Positions 31,650 to 39,224 of a stretch of DNA of 64,000 bases are shown here, piece after piece. The notes below the pieces were generated by a model that was given only the letters and a program-made list of their open reading frames with translations, was not told the DNA's origin and searched no databases. Position 1 is the first letter of the stretch, and every line of letters starts with the position of its first letter. The DNA comes from Hymenobacter pini (GTDB taxonomy: Bacteria > Bacteroidota > Bacteroidia > Cytophagales > Hymenobacteraceae), in the NCBI RefSeq assembly GCF_020421205.1, contig NZ_JAIZZH010000001.1:124001-188000 (forward strand). The letters are read 5' to 3'. Made by a program: the position numbers and the translations under genes.

Positions 31650-32306
31650 ATGCGACCATACCTGCGTTGGTTACTCCTCATGCTAGCCTCAGTGCCGTTG
31701 GTACTGCTGCTGATTATAGCCGTGGACGAACCGCTGGCCGGCCTGCTGCACCGGCACGGCGTACCGCTGCGGCCGTTTTTTGAAGGACTAATGCGGGTAC
31801 ACGACGAGGTAACCGGCCGCCTGCTGACACCGTGGCTGTGGCTGATGTTGCTGGTGATTTTCGTGGTGGCCCGGCTGCGGCACTGGCCGCACTGCACCAT
31901 TTGGTTGGTAGGGCTGCTGACGATGGTAAGCAGCCAGGGCCTGCGCAACTTGCTGGCTATGTACTTCAACCGGCCCCGGCCCTTTGAGGTGTTCGGGCAG
32001 CTGGCCGCCAACGCAGATTTCTGGCAGACGGTGGGGCGGTTCGATGCGTTTCCCTCGGGCCACGCGGCCGGCACGGCGGGCTTACTACTTCCCTGGGCGC
32101 TGCGGTTTCACAAAGCCCGACCGTGGCTGCTGGGCTGGCTGATGCTGGTGTGCCTGGGGCGGGTGGTGCTGGAATACCACTGGCTCAGTGACGTGGTAGC
32201 TGGTGTGGCGCTCGGGCTTGTCCTTACCTGCCTCTGGGAACTGGCCACCGGCTGGTTACGGCTGAGCCCAGCTACCCCCATCGGAATGGGCCTGCTGCAG
32301 AAGTAA
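31650..32306 (+). CDS. PAP2 family phosphatase, membrane
   Basis: A 218-residue integral membrane protein of the PAP2 superfamily. The catalytic motifs are FNRPRPF (part of KxxxxxxRP), PSGHAAGTA (PSGH) and LGRVVLEYHWLSDV (SRxxxxxHxxxD-like). The fold has about six transmembrane helices. It is expected to dephosphorylate a lipid phosphate such as undecaprenyl pyrophosphate or phosphatidic acid; the substrate is not known. The first motif lacks the Lys of the classical KxxxxxxRP (RNLLAMYFNRPRP). Confidence 0.88.
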   Translation: MRPYLRWLLLMLASVPLVLLLIIAVDEPLAGLLHRHGVPLRPFFEGLMRVHDEVTGRLLTPWLWLMLLVIFVVARLRHWPHCTIWLVGLLTMVSSQGLRNLLAMYFNRPRPFEVFGQLAANADFWQTVGRFDAFPSGHAAGTAGLLLPWALRFHKARPWLLGWLMLVCLGRVVLEYHWLSDVVAGVALGLVLTCLWELATGWLRLSPATPIGMGLLQK

Positions 32307-32356
32307 AAGACCACCACAACTGCTCGCCACTGCGTCGGTGCTACCGTTTCCGGCGT

Positions 32357-32364
32357 TATCTTTC
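32357..32364 (+). promoter_or_regulatory. Possible -7 element upstream of the microprotein/symporter pair
   Basis: TATCTTTC matches seven of eight positions of TAnnTTTG, 22 bp before the GTG at 32387. No clear -33 element. Confidence 0.35.
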
Positions 32365-32386
32365 GCCAGTCAATTTCCTCTCCACT

Positions 32387-32527
32387 GTGCCGCATAGCTC
32401 GTCTTCCGAAACTGAAACCGAACAACCGCCGCTGTTGCCTTCGTGGCGGGCGTGGTACTGGCTGGTGCTGGGGGCGCTGGCCCTGGAAATCGGGCTGTTT
32501 GTGTACCTGACCCGGGCGTTTGCATGA
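32387..32527 (+). CDS. 46-residue single-pass membrane microprotein coupled to symporter
   Basis: GTG-initiated frame of 46 codons: a polar, acidic N-terminus (Ser/Glu/Thr-rich, residues 4-12), then PSWRAWYWLVLGALALEIGL with one membrane segment at about residues 23-41, and a short RAFA tail. The stop codon TGA overlaps the ATG of the sodium/solute symporter (ATGA), which implies translational coupling. Small subunits of this sort are known for other SSS proteins (the DUF997/YhdT partner of PanF and the DUF4212 partner of some acetate symporters); this one is different in sequence. No other function can be assigned. It is shorter than usual gene-finder cut-offs. Confidence 0.7.
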   Translation: MPHSSSSETETEQPPLLPSWRAWYWLVLGALALEIGLFVYLTRAFA

Positions 32528-34209
32528 GCGGGCTCGATTGGCTGATTCTGGGCGGAACGCTGCTGTTCATTGTGGGCTACGGCACCTGGCGCACCCGCCG
32601 CGCCGGCGAGTCGCTGGACGGCTATTTGCTGGGCGGGCGGCAGGCCTCGTGGTGGGCCATCGGGCTCAGCATCATGGCCACCCAGGCCTCGGCTATTACC
32701 TTCCTGAGTACCCCCGGCCAAGCCTACGACGACGGCATGCGCTTCATCCAGTTCTATCTGGGGTTGCCGGTGGCTATGGTGCTCATTGCCGTATTCGTGG
32801 TGCCCATTTACCACCGGCTCAAGGTGTTTACGGCCTACGAGTACCTGGAAGGCCGGTTTGACCGGCGCACCCGCACCTTCGCGGCGCTGCTGTTTTTGGT
32901 GCAGCGGGGGCTCAGCAACGGCCTGAGTTTGTACGCGCCGGCGCTGGTGCTGTCGGCCATTCTGGGCTGGGATATTCAGCTGACGGTGTGGCTGCTGGGT
33001 ACCGTCATGATTGCCTACACCGTCTCGGGCGGCACCCGGGCCGTGATGGTGACGCAGCAGGGGCAGGTAGCCGTCATTTTCGTGGGGCTGCTGGTGGCGG
33101 GCTACCTGCTGGTGCATTACCTGCCCCAGGAAGTGGGCTTCACCGATGCGCTGCGCGTGGCCGGCCACCAAGGCAAGCTCAACCTCATCGACTTCCACTT
33201 CGACCCCACCGACCGGTATAATTTCTGGTCGGGCATGACTGGCGGGCTGTTTCTAGCCCTCTCGTACTTCGGCACCGACCAAAGCCAGGTGCAGCGCTAC
33301 CTCACCGGCCGCAACATCACTGAGAGCCGCCTGGGCCTGCTGATGAACGGCCTGCTCAAAATCCCGATGCAGTTTGGCATTCTGCTGCTGGGCGTGCTGC
33401 TGTTCGTGTTCTACCAGTTCAACCCGGCCCCGCTTACCTTCAACCGGCCGGTGTACATGGATGTGGCCCACTCCGAGCAGTATGGTCCCCGGCTGCGGGA
33501 GATGGAGCGGGAGCACGTCACCCTGTTTGAGGTGCGCCGCCGCGCCACCGGCCGCCTCGTGCAGGCCCTGCAAACCGAGGACCCCACGGCCATTGCCGCC
33601 GCCGAAACCCACCTGCAAGCCACTCAGGCCGCCAACCTCGGCCTGCGCCAGCAGGCCCAGCAGCTGCTCAAGCAGGCCCGCCCCGCCACCGAGGCCAAGG
33701 ACACCGACTACGTGTTCCTGACCTTCGTGCTCAACTACCTGCCCCAGGGGCTGGTGGGGCTGCTGGTGGCCGTGGTACTGAGTGCCGCGCTGGGCTCGGC
33801 CGCCGCTGGCCTCAACGCGCTGGCTTCCACCACGGTGGTCGACCTGTACAAGCCGCGCCGGCCAGGCCAGCCGGAGCTGCACTACGTGCGGGCCTCCCGG
33901 GCGGCAGCCGTAAGCTGGGGTGTGCTCGGCATCGGGTTTGCTACCTTCGCCGCCCGCCTCGAAAATCTGATTCAGGCCGTCAATATTCTGGGCTCGTTGT
34001 TTTACGGTACCATTCTGGGCATTTTCATGGTGGCCTTCTTCCTGAAAGCCGTGGGCGGCCGGGCCGTGTTCTGGGCCGCCGTGGTAGCCCAGGCCGTGGT
34101 GCTCACCCTGTTTTTTGCCACCGACATTGGCTACCTCTGGTTCAATATCATCGGCTGCGCCGTGGTGGTGGGCGGTAGTTTGTTGGGGCGTAAGACGGCA
34201 CGGGTCTAA
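32524..34209 (+). CDS. Sodium/solute symporter (SSS family) with large extramembrane insertion
   Basis: A 561-residue transporter with about 13 transmembrane helices. The family motifs are YLLGGRQASWWAIGLSIMAT, the GGTRAVMVTQQGQVAVIFVG block and YFGTDQSQVQRYLTGRN. Residues about 300-392 form a hydrophilic, coiled-coil-like loop (MEREHVTLFEVRRRATGRLV, then alanine/glutamine-rich) before the last helices resume at TDYVFLTFVLNYLPQG. The substrate is unknown. It starts on the overlapping ATGA with the 46-residue microprotein, so the two are probably made together. Confidence 0.93.
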   Translation: MSGLDWLILGGTLLFIVGYGTWRTRRAGESLDGYLLGGRQASWWAIGLSIMATQASAITFLSTPGQAYDDGMRFIQFYLGLPVAMVLIAVFVVPIYHRLKVFTAYEYLEGRFDRRTRTFAALLFLVQRGLSNGLSLYAPALVLSAILGWDIQLTVWLLGTVMIAYTVSGGTRAVMVTQQGQVAVIFVGLLVAGYLLVHYLPQEVGFTDALRVAGHQGKLNLIDFHFDPTDRYNFWSGMTGGLFLALSYFGTDQSQVQRYLTGRNITESRLGLLMNGLLKIPMQFGILLLGVLLFVFYQFNPAPLTFNRPVYMDVAHSEQYGPRLREMEREHVTLFEVRRRATGRLVQALQTEDPTAIAAAETHLQATQAANLGLRQQAQQLLKQARPATEAKDTDYVFLTFVLNYLPQGLVGLLVAVVLSAALGSAAAGLNALASTTVVDLYKPRRPGQPELHYVRASRAAAVSWGVLGIGFATFAARLENLIQAVNILGSLFYGTILGIFMVAFFLKAVGGRAVFWAAVVAQAVVLTLFFATDIGYLWFNIIGCAVVVGGSLLGRKTARV

Positions 34210-34233
34210 AGCACAAAGCCAGCGCCCCCTACG

Positions 34234-34401
34234 CTGTCATTGCGAGGAGGCACGACGAAGCAATCCTTCCTTTTCTAGGTGCTAAGCCTTGAGGAAGCAG
34301 AAAGCCCCTGACGTCCGTGCTGGCGTCAGGGGCTTTTGCGTAGGTCAGGGCTAAGAGTTTTTGGCAGGAAGGATTGCTTCGGCTCCGCCTCGCAATGACA
34401 G
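34234..34401. repeat. REP-like inverted repeat (GTCATTGCGAGGAGG / GAAGCAATCC)
   Basis: The left arm 34234-34270 (core GTCATTGCGAGGAGGCACGA) and the right arm 34366-34401 are imperfectly complementary. They enclose the terminator at 34301-34336. I recall this sequence type as a widespread dispersed palindrome in bacterial genomes. It sits between convergent genes. Confidence 0.75.
34301..34336. terminator. Terminator nested inside the REP-like repeat
   Basis: 13-bp perfect stem (34301-34313 with 34324-34336), 10-nt loop; serves the convergent symporter and DUF2911 genes. Confidence 0.8.
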
Positions 34402-34426
34402 TGTGGGTGCAGATGTAGCCTTTCGC

Positions 34427-35320
34427 CTACAGCTTGCCGGCTTTCTTGGCTTCCATGATTATGTCCTCGTTCATCTTCACGTAGTCGGCGTTCTTGGCGT
34501 CGAGGGCCAGTTTCTTGGACTGCTCGGCGGCCGTGATGGTGCCTTTGTAGTCCTTCATCTTCATGCGGATTCTGGCTTCCGTGAGCAGGTTCCAGAACTT
34601 GGGGTCCTTCTCGTTGGCCTTCTGCATCCAAGTCAGGGCCTGCTTCAGGTCCTTATTGTTGTCGAGGTAGTACACGGCGGCGGCGGCCATGTCGCCGTTG
34701 CTGGGGTTAGCGTTCTTGATGACTTTCTCGTCAATCTGCGCCATCACCTTGGGCTCCACGTCGGTGCTGATTTTGAACTTGGCCCCGGTCATTTCCCACT
34801 GGATATCCACGTTGGCGGTGGCGGGGGTGAGGTCGGTGAAGTTCATAGTGAAAGTTTCCACCTTGGTGGGCACCTTGTAGGTTTTGATGGTGAAGCGGGC
34901 AACGTCCTCATCGTCCTTGAAGGCATCCACATCAGCACCCATTTTGGTGCTCTTGTTCAGCACCACAATCCACTCGGTTTTGCCAGGAATGGTGTAAATG
35001 CCGTATTCGCCGGCCGGCACCTTTTTGCCTTCTACGGTTACGTCGTCCGAGAATTTGATGCTGGTAGTGGCATTGGCCCCGGTGCGCCACCGCTTGCTGA
35101 ACGGTACTAGATTGCCAAACGCTACGCGGCCCCGCAGGCTGGGGCGGGAGTACACCAGCGTAACATCGGTGAGGCCCACGCGCTGCTGAATGGTGCTTTT
35201 AGGGCTGGCCTGGGGCGTGCTGATCTGAGCCTGGGCGGCTTCGGCCAGCAGCAAACCGCTCACGAGCAACGTAGCGCCCAAGGTGCGGGAAGAGGAAATA
35301 AATGAAGTTGAAATACGCAT
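34427..35320 (-). CDS. Exported DUF2911 protein with C-terminal TPR-like region
   Basis: A 297-residue exported protein. After a signal peptide (about residues 1-32) comes the DUF2911 domain: VTLVYSRPSLRGRVAFGNLV, GANATTSIKFSDDVTVEGKK and GEYGIYTIPGKTEWIVVLNK. The C-terminal 100 residues look like tetratricopeptide repeats (LTWMQKANEKDPKFWNLLTE). DUF2911 proteins are abundant in Bacteroidota and of unknown function. Confidence 0.92.
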   Translation of the reverse strand: MRISTSFISSSRTLGATLLVSGLLLAEAAQAQISTPQASPKSTIQQRVGLTDVTLVYSRPSLRGRVAFGNLVPFSKRWRTGANATTSIKFSDDVTVEGKKVPAGEYGIYTIPGKTEWIVVLNKSTKMGADVDAFKDDEDVARFTIKTYKVPTKVETFTMNFTDLTPATANVDIQWEMTGAKFKISTDVEPKVMAQIDEKVIKNANPSNGDMAAAAVYYLDNNKDLKQALTWMQKANEKDPKFWNLLTEARIRMKMKDYKGTITAAEQSKKLALDAKNADYVKMNEDIIMEAKKAGKL

Positions 35321-35430
35321 TTCGGAGAGAAAATGAGCGTTGAGAATTCGGAGCGAAAGTAGGTAAATCTGCCCGGGTAGCCGGTGCAGAATACCGGCCT
35401 ACAGACGGAGCTTTACCAGCCGGGTTGCGG

Positions 35431-35964
35431 CTACAGGAGCTGCTGCGGAATTCGGTGGTGCTCCAGCAGGGCGGCCACGTCGGCGGGGATGGCCGGAGCC
35501 TCCAGCTTGCGCAGATCCAAATAGTAGCAGGCGGCTTCAGTGGGGTAGAGCAGCAGCCAGTGTGGCTGCACCCACACAGCCCGCCGAATCACTTGCCATT
35601 TTCCGGAAAACTGCCCCAGTGTGCTACGGCCTATAATTTCGGATTGTGTAAGAGTGAAACTGGTGGGGTGATGCGCGGCGGTATTTTTGGCATAGCCCCG
35701 GCGCAGCTGGTAGCGCACCAGCCCGAAGCGCAAAGCGGCATACAGCACCGCCACGCCTAACAGTACGGCAGTAGAGGGCTGCGCTAAATGGCTATTCGAA
35801 TACACATCCAGCCCCACACTCACGCCCAGCAGCATCACGGCCGCACCCAGAATCCAGTGGTTGAGGCGGGTGCGCGGACGGGCCCGCCACAGCCGGAAAT
35901 TTACGGCCACAAACTCATCGGCGGAAAGCTGCACGCCGGACAGTATCAGAGGAGTTGACTGCAT
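35431..35964 (-). CDS. YcxB-like membrane protein (second of pair)
   Basis: A 177-residue protein with two transmembrane segments (about residues 45-85) and a beta-rich C-terminal domain (TLTQSEIIGRSTLGQFSGKW, WVQPHWLLLYPTEAACYYLD). It fits the YcxB-like pattern. The start at 35964 overlaps the stop of the upstream paralogue (TGATG), so the two are translationally coupled. The shared LLLYP and YYLDLR stretches show that they arose by duplication. A longer upstream in-frame reading exists but lies inside the paralogue and is not credible. Confidence 0.8.
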   Translation of the reverse strand: MQSTPLILSGVQLSADEFVAVNFRLWRARPRTRLNHWILGAAVMLLGVSVGLDVYSNSHLAQPSTAVLLGVAVLYAALRFGLVRYQLRRGYAKNTAAHHPTSFTLTQSEIIGRSTLGQFSGKWQVIRRAVWVQPHWLLLYPTEAACYYLDLRKLEAPAIPADVAALLEHHRIPQQLL

Positions 35965-36512
35965 CAGGAGGCAAAAGTAGCCGCTGGGTCGTTCTTTTCT
36001 CCTTTGCCAATCAGGGCCAGCACATCCACCGCGGTGTAGGGTTCGGGTACGCGGCGTAAATCCAGGTAATAGGCGAAATCGGGACCAGGGTAAAGCAGGA
36101 GCCAGTCGCCTACCTGCTGCACGCGGGTGAGAGAGTGCCAGGGTAACCGCTGCCAGCCCTGGGGCCACTGCACGGCTAATCCCGCTTCTGATATCCGGTA
36201 AGCTAAGGGCTGCGGTTGCGCCTGATATTCCCGAAAAGCCCGTCGGTATTCCCACCACTGATACAGCAGGCCCAGACCAGTGGCCGCCAGCGCCAGCCAT
36301 ATTTTTACCATAGGACGAGCCAGCGGTAAGAAGTACAACGCCACTAAACCCACCAGCAATGCCACCGCTACCGTACGCACCTGCCGCCTTTCCGAGGTTA
36401 CCGGTTGCCGACGCTGCGCCAACTCCGGGTACCGCTGCCGCTGCTGCGTCTGGTGGATCAGTTGATACTCCTGAAAAGTGGGCGGGATGGCAGGGAGGTT
36501 AATAGCGGGCAT
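35964..36512 (-). CDS. YcxB-like membrane protein (first of pair)
   Basis: A 182-residue protein with two membrane segments (about residues 46-85) and a C-terminal beta-rich domain (YRISEAGLAVQWPQGWQRLP, VQQVGDWLLLYPGPDFAYYL). It is related to the following gene. The first 40 residues are polar and include FQEYQLIHQTQQRQRYPEL. Its stop codon shares one base with the next start. Confidence 0.8.
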   Translation of the reverse strand: MPAINLPAIPPTFQEYQLIHQTQQRQRYPELAQRRQPVTSERRQVRTVAVALLVGLVALYFLPLARPMVKIWLALAATGLGLLYQWWEYRRAFREYQAQPQPLAYRISEAGLAVQWPQGWQRLPWHSLTRVQQVGDWLLLYPGPDFAYYLDLRRVPEPYTAVDVLALIGKGEKNDPAATFAS

Positions 36513-36543
36513 AACAGCGCGGAGAGTAATTCAAATAAAGCAA

Positions 36544-36573
36544 AAACGGGTGTCACTGCGGTGACACCCGTTT
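36544..36573. terminator. Hairpin between the ABC gene end and the YcxB gene start
   Basis: 13-bp perfect stem (36544-36556 with 36561-36573), tetraloop TGCG. On the minus strand it lies downstream of the ABC exporter gene and upstream of the YcxB-like pair. Confidence 0.8.
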
Positions 36574-36597
36574 CAAGTAGTTGTGCCTTGTCCCGTT

Positions 36598-38448
36598 TTA
36601 CGTCAACTCGAACTGTAGTTTCAGCAGATTAGCGTAGAGGCCGTTGTCGTCGTTGCTGAGTTCTTCGTGGGAACCTTGTTCCACGATGCGGCCGCCGTCA
36701 ATCACCAGAATCTTGTCCACTTTACGGATGGTGCTCAGGCGGTGGGCAATGATGATGCTGGTCCGGTTCTGCATGAGCTCATCCATGGCTTGCTGCACTA
36801 GCTTCTCGCTTTCCGAGTCGAGGGCCGAGGTGGCTTCGTCGAGGAGGAGAATGGCGGGGTTTTTCAGGATGGCGCGGGCAATGGCAATGCGCTGGCGCTG
36901 CCCACCTGAAAGCTTGATGCCCCGTTCGCCTACTACTGTATCCAACCCTTCGGGGAACGACTGAATAAACTGCCAGGCATTGGCCCGGCGGGCAGCGTCC
37001 ACGATATCAGCCTCCAGAGCATCAGGGCGGCCGTAGAGGATATTTTCCCGAATGGTGCCGCCAAACAGCAGGGTTTCCTGGGGTACGATGCCGATGTGCT
37101 GGCGCAGCTCGGTGAGGTCTAGGTCATTGATGTTGCGGCCATCTACCGAGATGCTGCCGCCGCTCAGTGGGTACAGGTGCATCAGCAACTGCACAATAGT
37201 GCTTTTGCCTGCTCCTGAGGGGCCTACCAGCGCTACTTTTTCGCCGGCGTTGATGTGGAACGAAATGTCTTTCAGTACGGCCAAATCGGGCCGCGTGGGG
37301 TAGCGGAACTGCACGTGCTGGTAGTCAATTTCGCCGCGCACCTGCAGCGAGGCCGCATCGTTCAGGCGAGGCTGGTGCACCGGCTCCGATTCTTCATCCA
37401 GAATTTCCAGAATCCGCTCCGAAGCGCCGAGGCTGCTCTGAATCTTACCGTACATCTCGCCTAGGCCGCCTACTGAAGCGCCGATGAACATGGTGTAGAG
37501 GATGAACGATACTAGGTCGCCCATGGGTAGATGGCGCGGGTCAGTGGCGGGTAACTCCACGTAAGTAGCACCGCGCCAGATAACCAAGATGATACCGCCA
37601 AAAATGGCTACGATTATAAATGAGACGAAACCGCCGCGGAACATGCTGGATTTCAAAGCAGCTTGTACGGTGGTGTTCAGTCCAGTGGCATATCGGTTTA
37701 CCTCATGCTGCTCACTCGTGAAAGCCTTTACCGAGTTAATGCCCTGCATGGTTTCTTCCACGATGACATTTGTTTTGGCTAGCTCATCCTGAGTCTGTTT
37801 AGAAAGCTTTCGGATGCTGCGGCCGAACAGGAACGCCAGCAGCACCATTGGCGGGAAAGTGGCCAGCATAAACAACGATAGCCGCCACGACTCCCACATA
37901 ATGAATGCCACGCCTGCAATCAGCGTCACGATTTGACGAATGAACTCAGCCAGCGTCAGCGTGAAAGTATCCTGAATGTAAACCACATCCGAGGTTAAGC
38001 GCGAAATGATTTCGCCTACGCGGCGCTGCTCAAAGAACGGAATCGGTAGCGTTACCAGCTTGCTGTAAAGAGCCTTGCGAATGTCTCGTAGAGTAAACTC
38101 ACTTACTCGCGAGAATAAGTAGATTCGCCCAAAGGAGAACAGACCCTGTAACAGGATTACCACGAACAGCAGAATAGCAATGCCGGTAATCGTGCGTGGC
38201 AAAAAAGCGGGCAACGTATGTGACTCATGATTAGCTACGTTGATGATGTAACCCATCATCTTAGGCATTATCATCGTTGAGGCACTACTGAGCCCTAATA
38301 ATACTAAGCCGGCAATAAATGGTAACCGGTAAGGCAGGGAGAAGCGGAAAATCCGCTGGCCCTGTTTGAAATTCTCTTTGGTAAGCTTGACCTTGGGGGC
38401 ATCACTGCCTGCCTGGCCACTGGTATTAAATCCGCTTCTGGCTGCCAT
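36598..38448 (-). CDS. ABC exporter, fused membrane and ATPase domains (MsbA-like)
   Basis: A 616-residue half-transporter. Six transmembrane helices (about residues 40-340) precede a complete nucleotide-binding domain: Walker A GPSGAGKST, Q-loop, signature LSGGQRQRIAIARAI, Walker B LLLDEATSALD and the H-loop AHRLSTIR. It is most like lipid A or multidrug exporters. The region encoding the membrane domain is somewhat AT-richer than the ATPase region. An inverted repeat lies just upstream of the start. Confidence 0.95.
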   Translation of the reverse strand: MAARSGFNTSGQAGSDAPKVKLTKENFKQGQRIFRFSLPYRLPFIAGLVLLGLSSASTMIMPKMMGYIINVANHESHTLPAFLPRTITGIAILLFVVILLQGLFSFGRIYLFSRVSEFTLRDIRKALYSKLVTLPIPFFEQRRVGEIISRLTSDVVYIQDTFTLTLAEFIRQIVTLIAGVAFIMWESWRLSLFMLATFPPMVLLAFLFGRSIRKLSKQTQDELAKTNVIVEETMQGINSVKAFTSEQHEVNRYATGLNTTVQAALKSSMFRGGFVSFIIVAIFGGIILVIWRGATYVELPATDPRHLPMGDLVSFILYTMFIGASVGGLGEMYGKIQSSLGASERILEILDEESEPVHQPRLNDAASLQVRGEIDYQHVQFRYPTRPDLAVLKDISFHINAGEKVALVGPSGAGKSTIVQLLMHLYPLSGGSISVDGRNINDLDLTELRQHIGIVPQETLLFGGTIRENILYGRPDALEADIVDAARRANAWQFIQSFPEGLDTVVGERGIKLSGGQRQRIAIARAILKNPAILLLDEATSALDSESEKLVQQAMDELMQNRTSIIIAHRLSTIRKVDKILVIDGGRIVEQGSHEELSNDDNGLYANLLKLQFELT

Positions 38449-38466
38449 CGTATTTAGAAGTGAGCC

Positions 38467-38542
38467 AGTAAGACAGGAAAAGTGAGACTCTCGTTCTGGG
38501 CTTTGGGGCGTTGAACGGAAGTCTCACTTCTCCTGTCTTACT
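38467..38542. repeat. 23-bp inverted repeat
   Basis: Arms 38467-38489 and 38520-38542 are complementary except for one mismatch (AGTAAGACAGGAAAAGTGAG in the left arm), with a 30-nt spacer. It lies between the ABC exporter start and the TonB-like gene stop, both on the minus strand, so it may terminate the latter. Confidence 0.75.
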
Positions 38543-38560
38543 GTCTCTTGTCTCAATTCA

Positions 38561-39043
38561 TTATTCAAATTTATTCTTCCCCTGTTCCACCTTCAGGCCC
38601 TCCGAGTTGCCGAAGGGAACAGGCAGGCGAACTTGGGTTGCAATGGGCTGACCCTTGCGGGTAGCCGGTTTCCAGGCCGGCATTTGGCCCAGCACTCGTA
38701 GCGCCTCGGTGTCGCACTCGGGGCTGAGGGGCTGCACCACCGAGGGGTTGGTGAGGTGGCCGTCGGCTTCCACCGTGAAGGTCATCACCACGTTGCCGCT
38801 GATTTGCTTGACGCTGGCTGCCTCCGGATACTTTAAGTTTTGTTGAAAAAACGCGTTTAGTCCCTGCGCGCCGCCCGGAAATTGGGGTGGTGCGTCGGGG
38901 CGGTTGGCGGCGGGCTTGGCCTGGGCCTGCATCCGGCCCGGCTGCAGCTCAATGGGCTGCTTGGGGGCCGGAGTAGGCTGCTGGGCTTGCGCCGCGCCAG
39001 CCGACAAAGCTACAAGCGCGAAGATGAAGAAAGCATGTTTCAT
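38561..39043 (-). CDS. TonB C-terminal domain protein (energy-transducer-like)
   Basis: A 160-residue exported protein with a signal peptide (about residues 1-20). A Pro/Gln-rich stretch follows, then a TonB C-terminal-type domain with FPGGAQGLNAFFQQNLKYPE, GNVVMTFTVEADGHLTNPSV and ALRVLGQMPAWKPATRKGQP. It lacks an N-terminal membrane anchor of the classical TonB kind and is probably a soluble TonB-domain protein, common in Bacteroidota. ATG 39043 is used for the clean signal peptide. Confidence 0.88.
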   Translation of the reverse strand: MKHAFFIFALVALSAGAAQAQQPTPAPKQPIELQPGRMQAQAKPAANRPDAPPQFPGGAQGLNAFFQQNLKYPEAASVKQISGNVVMTFTVEADGHLTNPSVVQPLSPECDTEALRVLGQMPAWKPATRKGQPIATQVRLPVPFGNSEGLKVEQGKNKFE

Positions 39044-39081
39044 AGGGCTGGCAGGTTGGGAAGTGGCAGGAAGTGAAGGGA

Positions 39082-39176
39082 ACGTCATGCTGAGCTTGCC
39101 GAAGCATCTCTACTGCTGGCTAATTCAATCGTGCCGACGAAGCGGGAGAGATGCTTCGGCAAGCTCAGCATGACGT
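39082..39176. repeat. Perfect 30-bp inverted repeat, GTCATGCTGAGCTTGCCG type
   Basis: 39082-39111 is exactly complementary to 39147-39176 (35-nt spacer). The arm contains GTCATGCTGAGCTTGCCGAA followed by GCATCTCT. I recall this as a dispersed palindromic repeat in bacterial genomes. It lies between the TonB-like gene start and the symporter stop, both on the minus strand. Confidence 0.85.
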
Positions 39177-39224
39177 ACTATTAAAGCTACCTAGGACACA
39201 AAGGTACGCCTCCCTAAACAACGC

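Noticed and set aside
32356..33198. Minus-strand frame antisense to the symporter start and the microprotein
   Set aside because: His/Gln/Arg-rich shadow frame; the plus-strand reading has the hydrophobic helices expected.
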